A DNA stretch of 64,000 bases from Jaltomata sinuosa (lineage: Eukaryota > Streptophyta > Magnoliopsida > Solanales > Solanaceae), in contig QJPP01000821.1 of assembly GCA_003996215.1 (NCBI GenBank), forward strand, positions 124,001 to 188,000, in the 5' to 3' direction. The notes under the pieces are model-generated. The model was given only the letters and a program-made list of their open reading frames with translations, was not told the DNA's origin and did not search any database. Positions 1-9,224 of this stretch are shown one piece after another; the first letter of the stretch is position 1, and every line of letters starts with the position of its first letter. The translations under genes were made by a program, and so were the position numbers.

Positions 1-1316
1 GAAATTTAAATATCAATTTGTAGTTTTTTGGCTTAAAATTGCTTTGTTGCTTTCTCCTTTTTAAATTCGTTGTTTTTTCTTTCTTTCTTTTTTTTCAAAT
101 TTTTTTGTTACAACTAATTAAAAAAACTGCCCTTTTATTTATTTGTTTTAAAAAAAGATTGCTCTTTTGTCTTCTTTTTTTGGTTTTCTAAAAAAACTGC
201 TCTATTTTTTTCTTAAAAAAAACTGCTCTTTTTTTTAAAAAAAAAGATTGCTCTCTTTTTTTTCTAAAAAAACTGCTCTATTATTTTTGTTTAAAAAAAC
301 TGTCCTTTTTAAAAAAAGGAAAACTGCTCTTTTATTTTTTAAAGATTAAATATGATTTTGTAATTTTATTTTTTTACTCAATAGGGTGAATATAGTCAAT
401 GATACAATTTATTATAACAATGATACATTTTCTATACACATTCTATACAGATACATATTTTATACAATAATGATACAATCTCTATACAGATCATATGAAG
501 ATACACATTCTATACAACAATTATATAATTTTTATACACATTCTATACAATAATTATACAGTTTTTATACACATCCTATACAGTTTCTATATAGATCTGA
601 TACAGATATGTATTCTATATAACAACTTTACAATTTCTATACAATTGTATTTGGTTGTTAAAAAAATGAACAATGATAAAAAATTTATACGTGTCCTGTA
701 AAATATATATATTCTATACGATAATTATATAATTTTTATATAATTGCATTTAATTACTTTTAAAAAAGTCGAATTTTTTATCCCAAAAAATGTAGCAAAA
801 AAAAAGGGGGGGGGGGGGGGGGGGGAAGAATCATAGAATGTTCAAAAAGTGGGTTGAAATGGCTCACATGTATCAAATTTAGAAATGACTATTTGTAGGA
901 ATTAAAATGGCCGAGTGATCATTTTATGAGTTAAGTTAAAAAAAACTAGTTTAAGTGGTATTTGTTTGCCAAAAAGGACATCTCATGTCCTTTTCCCAAA
1001 GAAAAAAAACATCTTTTGTCCTTTCTACTTGGGAGTGAGAAAAAACATCATCAATGGAATTTCGAATTTCGAATTTCGAATTATTTGTTTAGCAAGACTG
1101 ATATACTGGTTAATCAATAATGTTCTATTTTGACATCATACCGTTTTTATTTTGTCTCCTCTAGATTGACAATAAGAGGAGCTAGGTGTCAAATCATTAA
1201 GTCATATTCACATCGCGTAATAAGGTTCATTAGATAGAAAATTAAGTGCTCATTATCAGAATTTTCTTTATTCTCAGAATATAAACTAAAAAATTCTGAT
1301 TAAAAATTAAGATATC
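1..1316. repeat. AT-rich low-complexity region with two degenerate tandem arrays
   Basis: No gene is visible. Positions 118-340 hold a degenerate array built on poly-A, then ACTGCTCTTTT or GATTGCTCTTTT, then poly-T. Positions 415-745 hold a second array with TATACA/TCTATACA cores spaced about 25-35 bases; the short reading frame there is only a by-product. A run of 9 A is followed by 20 G at 806-825. Three copies of an 8-base TTTCGAAT unit lie at about 1060-1083. The region borders the copia insertion, whose left target duplication is at 1317-1321. Confidence 0.75.
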
Positions 1317-1321
1317 TCATT

Positions 1322-1717
1322 TATTAATTATGTCTTGAATTTTTTCCTTGTATATTTTTAGGAAACTAAGAATGGTTTAGAAAACCCTTTGTCCTAATAG
1401 ATTTGAAAAAAAAAAGTATAGTTCTTCTAGGATTGGAAGAACCTTTTCTTTATAGGTTTGCAACTACTTGGGGTCTATATATAGGGTTGTAGTTGGGAAT
1501 TCTAAAAGTACATTGTACATTGTAAGCTTCTCTTCTTTCATAGTAGAAAACTCTCTCTGCTTTTGCTTGGAGGATTAGGCCTAGCCGAACCTCGTTAAAT
1601 CTTTGTGTTATTTTTCTTCTCTATTTTCTTTGTGTGTTGATTGTGTGCTAGTTAACCCACGATACTTTCGCAACAATTGTTATCAGATCTCAACAATTGG
1701 TATCAGAAAGTGCAACA
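1322..1717 (+). repeat. copia 5' LTR
   Basis: Aligns along its length to 4525-4935. A TATA box (TATATATA, 1476-1483) lies in the shared block GGGTCTATATATAGGG. The end is placed at GTGCAACA before the last primer-site-like motif. The exact 3' edge is ambiguous because CAACAATT is repeated three times. Confidence 0.85.
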
Positions 1718-1731
1718 ATTGATATCAGAGC
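1677..1731 (+). promoter_or_regulatory. Initiator-Met primer binding site, present as three tandem variants
   Basis: The copia primer site complementary to initiator tRNA-Met is TGGTATCAGAGC. Three related motifs lie in a row: TTGTTATCAGA (1677-1687), TTGGTATCAGA (1697-1707) and TTGATATCAGAGC (1719-1731), each preceded by CAACAA. The last sits where the primer site should be, just before the gag leader. The first two are also kept in the 3' LTR (4879-4918), so they are part of the LTR. Confidence 0.7.
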
Positions 1732-1766
1732 AAAGTTAGGGTTTTTACACATAGTCAAGGGTTGAG

Positions 1767-2498
1767 ATGTCGCCATCATCTTCAACAAAGCATGAAGTAG
1801 AGAAATTCGATGGGGGATCTAGTTTCAGTCTATGGAAGATTAGAATGAGATCGTCCCTGGTGTTACAAGAGTTATGGAAGGAAATCGAGGAGACTTTTTC
1901 AGAGGAGATGAAAGAGTCAGAGAAGGCAGGCCTGAAGGAGAGGGCTTTGAGTGCGATTTTCATGAGCGTTACAGATAGCGTTCTTCGAGAAATTGCTAAA
2001 GAGGAATCTACAGCAACGACATGGAAGAAGCTGGAAGATCTGTATTCTAAGAAATCATTGGCAAACCGCCTCTACTTGAAAAAGAGGTTGTACAATCTTC
2101 GGATGTATGAAGGTACACCAGTTAAAACTCACCTTGATGAGTTTAATTCAATTATAATGGACTTGAAGAACGTAGATATCAAAATTGAGAGTGAGGATCA
2201 GGCCTTGATCGTGTTATGTTCTTTACCACCGTCATACGATACTTTTGTTGATACGTTGCTATATGGAAAAGACAGTATTTCACTGAATGATGTTAGTAAT
2301 GCACTAAAATCAAAAGAGTTGAAGAAGAGCTTTCCTTATAGCAGAACTAAGGGCGAAGGTCTTGTGAGTAGGGGAAGAACACAACAAAAAGACTTTAATA
2401 AGAAAAAGTCCAATGCCATATCAAAGTCTAGAGCAAGGAAGCAGAATTGCTATGAGTGCAGGAGTAAGGTCACTACAAAAGAGATTGTCCTAAGATAA
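1767..2498 (+). pseudogene. copia gag (UBN2/gag-polypeptide type), frameshifted at the zinc knuckle
   Basis: Starts at ATG 1767, about 35 bases after the primer site, and reads 243 codons. The start with FDGGSSFSLWKIRMRS, followed by LWKEIEE and later KKRLYNLRM, matches the N-terminal and UBN2-type gag domain of Tnt1-like elements; this protein forms the capsid particle. The C-terminal basic part leads into CYEC, the first half of a CCHC zinc knuckle. A single-base loss near 2467 shifts the frame, so the rest of the knuckle and the protease lie in another frame and the ORF stops at 2496-2498. Broken copy of a gag-pol polyprotein. Confidence 0.85.
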
Positions 2499-3007
2499 AA
2501 GAGAAAAGAGAAAAGCAAATTGATTACTCGACAAATATTATTGACATTAGCAATAATTCTGATGATAATGACTATGTAGGGGAAGTTTATGCCGCGAGTT
2601 CTGATCATAGGCATAATTCTTGGATTCTTGATTCTGGTACAATTTTCCATATGTGACCACACAAGAACTAGTTTGCAACTTACAAGCAGACGATTGGGAC
2701 TGTCTACCTAAGTGATGATAATCCATTAGAGGTAGAAGGGATTGGTAACATCAAATTGAGAATGTTCGATGGCATTATCAGAAATATTGAGTGTTTACAT
2801 GTTCCTCAAATGAAAAAGAATTTGATTTCTCTTTTGACTTTGGATGATCAAGGGTATAAGTTTCACTCAGAGAATGGGATACTTAAAGTGTGTAAAGGCT
2901 CCATGGTACTCATGAAGGGTAAGCTGCATTGTAGACTATATTATCTTCAAGCCAGTGTAGTTGAAGGGGAAGCAATTGTAGCTTCTGGAAGGAGTGATTC
3001 GAATTAG
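2499..3007 (+). pseudogene. copia aspartic protease region
   Basis: After the gag frameshift the reading continues with a lysine-rich linker, then WILDSGTIFHM at about 2621-2655. The DSG triad and downstream HM are the retropepsin signature of copia elements. A stop follows at once (TGA near 2654), and a second stretch (2756-3007) holds LHVPQMKKNLISL and a GYKFH-like segment typical of the protease C-terminal half. It ends with a TAG before the GAG-pre-integrase domain. The enzyme would cleave the polyprotein; this copy cannot be made as one chain. Confidence 0.75.
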
Positions 3008-3795
3008 TCTCAGTTGTGGCACTACCGACTTGGTCATATGAGTGATAAGGGATTGTCTTTATTGACCAAGCAAAATTTATTGGATGGATGCAAAAATCAA
3101 GCTTGAATTTTTGTGAGCATTGTATGTTTGATAAGCAAACAAGGGTAAAGTTCAACAAAAGGGCAGAGCATAAGACCAAAGACAAGTTAGATTACATATA
3201 TTCAGACTTGTGGGGTCCAAACAGAATTCCCTCCAAAAGTGGTGCCAGGTACTTTATGACTTTGATTGATGATTACTCAAGAATGGTGTGGGTGTATTTT
3301 CTGAAAACAAAAGATGAGGCATTTCTGACATTTGTTAAATGGAACACAATGGTTGAGAGGCAGACTGAAAGAAAAGTTAAGCGTCTTCGAACTGACAATG
3401 GGTTGGAATTTTGCAACTTAGAGTTCAATGAATTCTGCAACAGGGAGGGCATAGTGAGACACCACACTTATATTGGAACACCACAACAAAATGGTGTTGC
3501 AGAATGTATGAATAAAACACTTTGTGATAGGGCACGAAGTATGATTTCACACTCATGTGTTAGCAAAGATTTTTGTGCTGAAGTAATCAATACAACTTGT
3601 TATTTGGTCAATAGATCTCCATCCACAGCTATTGAGTTCAAAACTCCTTTTGAGGTTTGGTCCAGTTCGCCTGTTGATTATTCAAATTTGAGGATATTTG
3701 GTTGTCCTGCTTATGCTCATGTGAGGGATGGAAAACTTGAGCCGAGGACAAAGAAGTGCATATTTCTAGGGTATGCAACTGGAGTGAAAGGTTAG
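3008..3795 (+). pseudogene. copia GAG-pre-integrase and integrase core
   Basis: The zinc-binding HHCC domain is visible as LWHYRLGHMS (about 3016-3045) and, after a frameshift, CEHCMFDKQ (about 3115-3140). The catalytic core is in one frame from 3088: first Asp in YSDLWGP (codon 3205-3207), second Asp in RTDNGLEF (3394-3396), Glu in NGVAE (3502-3504). Second Asp and Glu are 35 residues apart, the DD35E spacing of retroviral-type integrases. The frame ends at a TAG near 3793. The best preserved coding part of this element. Confidence 0.88.
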
Positions 3796-4452
3796 AGACT
3801 GTGGTGCATAGATCAAAAAGACTCCAGGTTTAATTATAAGTAGGGATGTGATATTCAATGAATCTGCCTCACTGGACAGTCAGAAGGAGAAAGCAATAAC
3901 AAAAATAGATCGTGGTGTCACTGACCGCATAGAGCTAGAGATTGAATCTCCACTAGCTCAGCCCAGTAGTTTAAAAGTGGAGGAGGTGCAGAACCTTAAT
4001 CATGATGATAATGTTGATGCACCTATGTAAGAAGAATCGTATAGCATTGCACCAAGCAGAGAGAAGAGAATGACCAACCGACCTAAAAGGTTTGCAAACG
4101 TGGTTGATGAAACTCTTTTTGGATATGCAGATTTTGTGAAATTTGCATTATCAGTTGCGGAGACCATTGACGTGTTTGAGCCTAATAGCTATAAAGAAGC
4201 TATTTATAGTTCAAAGGGAGATTGATGGATTTGTGCTATGGATAAATAGATTGAGTTACTTCACAAGAATCAAACATGAAAGTTTGATTCATTGCCAAAG
4301 GGACAAAAGGTAGTCGGCTTCAAAGGGGTTGTTGATGTGAAGAAAATATCTACACATGATAATCCGGCAGAAATGATGGCTAAGGGAGTCCCGACTAATA
4401 ATTTTAGGAATTGCCTAGACTTGATTGGTGTGTGTAATACCCAGTGAGCCCG
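3796..4452 (+). pseudogene. copia RT N-terminus fused by deletion to RNase H C-terminus
   Basis: A linker rich in Glu/Pro/Ser (3848-4030) is followed by RT entry sequence, including VFEPNSYKEAIYS and a LPKGQKVVG stretch ending near 4320. The sequence then jumps to the last part of RNase H: THDNPAEMMAKGVP and CLDLIGVCN (about 4350-4440). All RT catalytic motifs and most of RNase H are absent, so roughly 1.3-1.5 kb was lost (estimate from usual copia length). Several stops (TGA, TAG) interrupt the remnant. Confidence 0.8.
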
Positions 4453-4510
4453 TTCAAGGGCTGAGAGCAAGGCGGAGAGATGTTGTTCCTATTGATGAAA
4501 GGAATTCAAG

Positions 4511-4524
4511 CCAAGGGGAAGATT
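4511..4524 (+). promoter_or_regulatory. copia polypurine tract
   Basis: CCAAGGGGAAGATT lies directly before the 3' LTR start TGTTAATTATG at 4525. This is the position and composition expected for the plus-strand primer of reverse transcription. Confidence 0.75.
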
Positions 4525-4935
4525 TGTTAATTATGTCTTGAATGTTTTCCTTGTATATTTTAGGAAACTCACAATCCTATTGGTTTAGAAAACTCTTTGT
4601 CCTAATGGGTTTGGGAAAGGAAAGTATAGTCCTTCTAAAATTGGGAGAATCTTTTCCTTATAGGTTTGCAACTACTTGGGGTCTATATATAGGGTTGTAG
4701 TTGGGAATTCTAAAAGTACATTGTACATTGTAAGCTTCTCTTCTTTCATAGTGGAAAACTCTCTCTGCTTTTGCTTGGAGGATTAGGCCTAGCCAAACCT
4801 CGTTAAATCTTTGTGTTATTTTTCTTCTCTATTTTCTTTGTGTGTTGATTGTGTGCTAGTTAACCCAGATACTTTCACAACAATTGTTATCAGATCTCAA
4901 CAATTGATATCAGAAAGTGCAACAATTGCGCAACA
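4525..4935 (+). repeat. copia 3' LTR
   Basis: 411 bp, begins TGTTAATT and ends GCGCAACA, immediately followed by the target duplication TCATT. Contains TATATATA at 4684-4691. Compared with the 5' LTR it carries a small insertion near its start and an extra ATTGCGCAACA at its end. Confidence 0.88.
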
Positions 4936-4940
4936 TCATT

Positions 4941-5175
4941 TATCCAACACACCCTTTGATAATTAATATGAAAGTACTCTAGTTTAAACCCATTTAGTCC
5001 TAATCTAATAGAATTATGAGAGATTATAAGTTTAAATTCATCTGTTCCACAAGAGTGATGATATTATTGTTTTCTGAGTCATGTTCTTTCTTTGAGTTCA
5101 CAATTCTCAAATATATTCAATTTTTTTTTAAATATATAGTATCTTTTTCATTCAGTTTCTAAAAAGTTAACTTAT
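4941..5175. other. Intergenic, no gene seen
   Basis: AT-rich unique-looking DNA between the copia element and the inverted-repeat element. No reading frame, RNA gene or recognised repeat. Confidence 0.5.
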
Positions 5176-6005
5176 TTTATAAAAGGGGAAAATATGTGTC
5201 CTTAAAACATTCAAACTTGAGCAAATATACTCGTCGTTAGTTTAGCTCACACATGCCCTTAGTATTCAATTGTTGGTCTAAATATGCCGTTAATTTAATT
5301 GGAGGCCCCAATTAACCAAATTAGCTGATTAATAGGTGAAAAAGGGCCAAGTATTCCCTTAAAACATGTGAAATTGAGCAAATATGTTATTCATTAATAG
5401 CTTATCATTTCTTTAACATGTATAAATTTAAAATTCTTGTCTACTCGTGTTTATGTAACTACCAAAGCCAGACACCAATTCTAAGTTTGAATGAAAATAG
5501 TTTAGCTTAACATAATATTGTATATTTTTTTACATACTAATGATTTAATTAACAATATATCGATGTAGCATATATTTATATCTTTGATGATGAAAATTAT
5601 AATTTATAAATATATTTTTACACTACACTTGTGTTTTAAATTACGGCTGAGATTATTTTCATCATATTATTATTAAATAAAATGCAGCTAAGCATGCATT
5701 AAAAGTTCAATTATAATGTCTAAAGCAATATTTTTTCAAAATAACAATATTCCTCAATAGTCGATTTTCTCAGCGAAAACATATTGTTATGAAAAATCAG
5801 TGGGGTTGGAAGGGGGTTGTCAGCCAAATTCTATTCTTTTAACTTGGTTAATAAAGTAAATAGGTTAATTGGGAGGCTTCAGTTGAATTAAACCCATCTT
5901 TGGACCAACTATTGAATGGTAAGGACATGTGCGAGCTAAACAATTGATGAATAACATATTTTCTTAATTTCAAATACTTTAAGAACATATTTGGACCTTT
6001 TTAAA
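5176..6005. mobile_element. Long terminal-inverted-repeat element (MULE- or MITE-like), non-coding
   Basis: About 140 bases at 5181-5320 are matched, as reverse complement, by about 5862-6001. Shared blocks include AAATATG, CCTTAAA, TTTAGCTC, CACATG, CCCTTA or its variant, ATTCAAT, TTGGTC and the CCAATTAA edge. A direct partial repeat of the left arm occurs inside it at about 5335-5405. The roughly 450-bp centre has no coding capacity. Long arms suggest a Mutator-like non-autonomous element, but I find no convincing 9-bp target duplication, so the class is uncertain. Confidence 0.65.
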
Positions 6006-7066
6006 GTTATTTTAATTTTTAAAACCCTAAGAAGTTAATGTATAACTCACACCTAAAATTAGATGAATGAACTATCGTATACGTCAAATCCTTCAATTCT
6101 TATATAGATGAGTGGAGTACATACTAACATATATTAAATGTACGTTTAGTATTGTCACTTTGTTTTCTTTTAAAATAAAAGATAAAGGGGAAAAATAAGT
6201 GTTTCAAATCCCACATGAAATGAACACTTTGTCACGGTTATGTTTTGCCTCAGTGAAAACCTGTTTTATGTACAGTTGCAATTTTAATGACTCTACTTAA
6301 ACGCAGGGTTCAAATTAATTTTCACAAAAAGCATTTATACTACTGTCTGTTTTACGATTGTATTTGTCTATCCATATTACAAACAAATTAATAATAGGGG
6401 TGGTGTTTGGTAGGGATTTTTTTTAATTTTATTTTTGTGACAAGTGAGAGGAAGAGATGAAATAGTTGAATAGAAATATTGACTCACACGTGAGAAGAGG
6501 GACGGATAAATGAAAACGTGATAGAATATGTATTTGAGAAATGTAGACGCGTATAAAACTACAAAAACTTTTCTATATACTGTAAAAAGAGAAATGGTGG
6601 GTTTGACTTGGCGGCTGGAATATTTGTAGGGCGCGTGCCTTATACAGAAGCCCAATCAAGTGGTCCCAAAGTTAAAAGGGTGTTAACAGGCCTCCACGTA
6701 TACTTACTAGCCACCCTCCCCTTAATAATGATAATAATAAATATAAAGTATTAAAATACAACTAGGCTTCCTAGACTGAAACACACACAGCCGCAAGCCT
6801 TGACACTTTCTAACAAATTTATTTATAACATTTGCCAACGAACGCTCATATTAAGCCAGTCACTTCCTCGGTGCCTATAATGGGAAACAGCAAACCCCAG
6901 CCCACAATATTTTTCAAAATTCTGATCTTATTAATTTCCTTTTTTTATATATAGATATAGTTATTATCACAAAAGTAGGTATCATGAACAGTAAATAGGT
7001 TCGAAAAAAAAAGTAATAGGTGAAAAGTCCACGGGATTCGAATTTAAGTTATAATAAGTTATTATC
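6006..7066. other. Intergenic, no gene seen
   Basis: AT-rich DNA with short TAA/ATA runs (near 6725-6750) and a CACACACA run near 6781. The open frame on the minus strand at 6377-6655 has no recognisable domain and biased composition. No supported gene. Confidence 0.45.
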
Positions 7067-7068
7067 TA

Positions 7069-7310
7069 ATCCCTTAGTCTCAATTTATGTGAAGTGTTTG
7101 ATTGAGTCTGGAGTTTAACAATTTAAGAAAAAACTTTTGAAATTGGTGATTTAAAATAAGTCATGGATATTTGTATCGTTATAAATCATCTCATTAGAGA
7201 TAAAATAGATAATTTAAAGTTAGATTGTTATCGAATATATAAATATATTATTCTTTTTTAAATGGACAAAAGGAAAAGTGTGTCATGTAAAAATTGAGAT
7301 ATAGAGGGAG
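7069..7310. mobile_element. Stowaway-like MITE
   Basis: 242 bp flanked by TA (7067-7068 and 7311-7312). The right end, read on the minus strand, begins CTCCCTCTATATCTCAATTT and the left end begins ATCCCTTAGTCTCAATTTAT, both matching the plant Stowaway/Tc1-mariner terminus (CTCCCTCCGTCTCA type). Sub-terminal TGTGA/TCATGTAA also pair. No coding capacity; such elements are moved in trans by mariner transposase. Confidence 0.8.
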
Positions 7311-7312
7311 TA

Positions 7313-8109
7313 CTTTTTTTTGTTTCATCTTGTGCAAACTCATTTTCCTTTTAGTTTGTTTAGAAAAATTCGATTTCAGGATGCGGTGCAAAATGAAAGA
7401 AAATTCTTATTTATAGGTTACAACGGATGGCTCTTGGCCAATTAGAGGGCTTTATTCCTTTGTCCCCCAATAGTATTGTTGCCGATGGAACGGTGCCAGG
7501 TGTCTTATCTCTTATAGGTGCCAGCCTGTATCTGCAGCCTAGGTCAGGCAGGTGCGCTACGCGTCTGCATCTCTGAGAAGTCTGATGCACTTGTCACTTT
7601 GTCCCATTTTCCATGTCATTCGAGTTCTCCGAAGGGACTCTTCTCGGTAAACCTTCTAGCAGACTCCTCTCTCTGACCCTTGTTCTTTTCTAGACATGGT
7701 GCGACTCGTTCCTATGAGAGGTCTCCTGCCGCTCTATAGGTTCCTTACTCAATGCATATAGTCCCCCCGTTTTTTGAGGATCATGACCAAAGGCCGTTGG
7801 GAAGCGGGATCGTCAAGGGCCCAAGGGTTCTTTTGGCGGGAAATACTAACCCAAACTTTCCTTTTTACCCACTCTATCTTGTCCTAATCAACAACTCAGG
7901 ACATGTGTTCTTTCGGGAAACTCCAATCATCGCTTCTTTTGGGAAACCCAATTGTTGCCTCCTTTGGTTTTTCCAAAACCTTTTATAAATAAGGCTGCAC
8001 CTTTCTCTTCCTCTAATTTTTCAAATTCCCCTGCCTTTTTCCTTTTTTTTTTGTAGCAAACTCCATCTGTCACCCTTCATTTCTCAATTGTTCATTGACT
8101 ACTTCTGAT
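7313..8109 (+). promoter_or_regulatory. GC-richer promoter-like region upstream of a Transposase_28-type gene
   Basis: Composition changes abruptly near 7440. At about 7915-7975 a short unit with TTTTGGGAAAC is imperfectly repeated. A TATA box (TTATAAATAA, 7983-7992) is followed by a pyrimidine-rich leader and an ATG at 8110, giving a gene-like or LTR-like U3-R layout. No matching second LTR is present in the window, so the limits of the parent element are unknown. Confidence 0.45.
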
Positions 8110-8818
8110 ATGGGTTCTAACGATGCCTTCTTTGATTGCATGTTGACATGGTTTTCAAGTCCCTTACTAATTTTAGACGGTCTTCAACTGGAGGAGCGAG
8201 AAGCTTTCCTTAATTTTGTGGTCCCTATTATGGAGCTAGACTATGAAAAGAAGGACTGTAACCTAATAAAATTCACTGACAGATATGCAGAATCCAAGTC
8301 CTGCTCCATCTCCTACATCACCTGCAAAATATATAATGAAGATATTCCCCATGTTTAGGCTGATTGTGGCTGGCCTTCTGAATTTGACATTGGTTCCCTA
8401 CCCTTCCAAGAGAGGATACTTCCAGCCCCAAGCCCGGCTACACAGTGGTCTACACCTATCCGTTCTTAATAGGGTTTGGCCATAAACCAATCTTTGAATT
8501 CATCTTCCATCTTTGTGAGAAGTACATGATTTCTCTCGGCCAATTCCATTCTACAGTTTGGAGAGTTGTTGCGTGCCTCCTCGTTATTGTCAAGTCTCTG
8601 AATCGGCCTTTTACCCTGGAGCACCTTATTCTGCTTTATTCGCCTTGAATTGTACGAGAGAAACTCTTCAACATATTTTGTCGTGGCAAGAGAGAGGTTC
8701 TCTCCATCCTTGATGAGAAGGATTGGTGCTTAGCTGACAAATTTGTCTACATTTGGACCGCTGATCTCGTTTTGGGTTCTCGAATAACGGAGGAGTGGAA
8801 CTGCAAGCGTGAGTTTTC
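8110..8818 (+). pseudogene. Broken Transposase_28-like (putative gypsy-type) protein
   Basis: From ATG 8110 the product resembles the plant 'putative gypsy type transposon' domain found at the start of some gypsy gag-like proteins. After an early TAG (8356-8358) the same frame continues with a segment around FDIGSLPFQERI, then a frameshift near 8428 leads to YTYPFLIGFG, LGQFHSTVWRV and FTLEHLILLYSP. A TGA (8646-8648) interrupts, and the frame continues to WNCKR at about 8815, where GTGAGT could be a splice donor. Three lesions make this a pseudogene. The family match is from memory of conserved motifs; true function of the domain is not established. Confidence 0.6.
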
Positions 8819-9164
8819 CCCTTCCTGGTGTTTTTCCTTTTATTAAGGTTCCTCTTTTAACTCTTCACTTCTCCCACTTTTGTTTTATCTATCTTTGCCA
8901 TGCATTCCTTCGACTGTAGGTCTCGCCATTAGACCCTAGGTTAAGGCTATTTTGACTCAGCAGACTCAGTTGAGCGTACCTTGAGCTTCATATTGGACAA
9001 GATGGTCTGGCGCTCAAACAATCACAGTGATTATTCTCTCGTTTCCCTTTTATTTTTCTATCCTTAGTTTTCTTACCCTCAGTCTTCTGCCCAGAATTAC
9101 ACTTGGAGTTGCATAAGCTCACATGCAAGAATTGTTTTCCTCGATTGAGGGGTTTGCATTTTCC
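8819..9164. other. Remnant DNA downstream of the Transposase_28-like gene
   Basis: Pyrimidine-rich stretches and no reading frame of note. Probably intron or tail of the same broken element. Ends where homology to the Athila-type LTR at 53.7 kb begins. Confidence 0.35.
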
Positions 9165-9224
9165 CTCTGTCTTCTTCTACGCTCCAAGGTGTATTAAATA
9201 TATTAAAGATGTATCTTGATACTA
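9165..9224 (-). repeat. Fragment of an Athila-type LTR, left of the nested insertion
   Basis: Matches about 53727-53785 (shared blocks TGTCTTCTT, CCAAGGTGTATT and AAGATGTATCTT). It continues at 17987-18383, so the 8.8-kb element between was inserted into this LTR. Orientation follows the LTR at 52903-54344. Confidence 0.75.

Larger units (their letters stand above)
1322..4935 (+). mobile_element. Ty1-copia LTR retrotransposon, Tnt1/Tork-like, internally deleted
   Basis: A 3.6-kb element is bounded by two LTRs (1322-1717 and 4525-4935) and flanked by a perfect 5-bp target duplication TCATT (1317-1321 and 4936-4940). Domain order is gag, zinc knuckle, protease, GAG-pre-integrase, integrase, then RT; integrase before RT is diagnostic of copia. 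The RT/RNase H region is reduced to its two ends, explaining the short length against about 5 kb for the family. The left LTR starts TA where the right one has the usual TG. Frameshifts and stops make the element non-autonomous. LTRs differ by scattered substitutions and small indels, so it is not recent. Confidence 0.93.

Noticed and set aside
495..701. 68-codon open frame
   Set aside because: Translation of the TATACA tandem array; composition (Ile/Tyr/Asn) follows the repeat.
1677..1731. tRNA-Met-like sequence as a tRNA gene
   Set aside because: Only the primer-complementary 3' end is present; no cloverleaf.
6377..6655. 92-codon minus-strand frame
   Set aside because: No homology recognised, no promoter or codon bias; intergenic AT-rich DNA.
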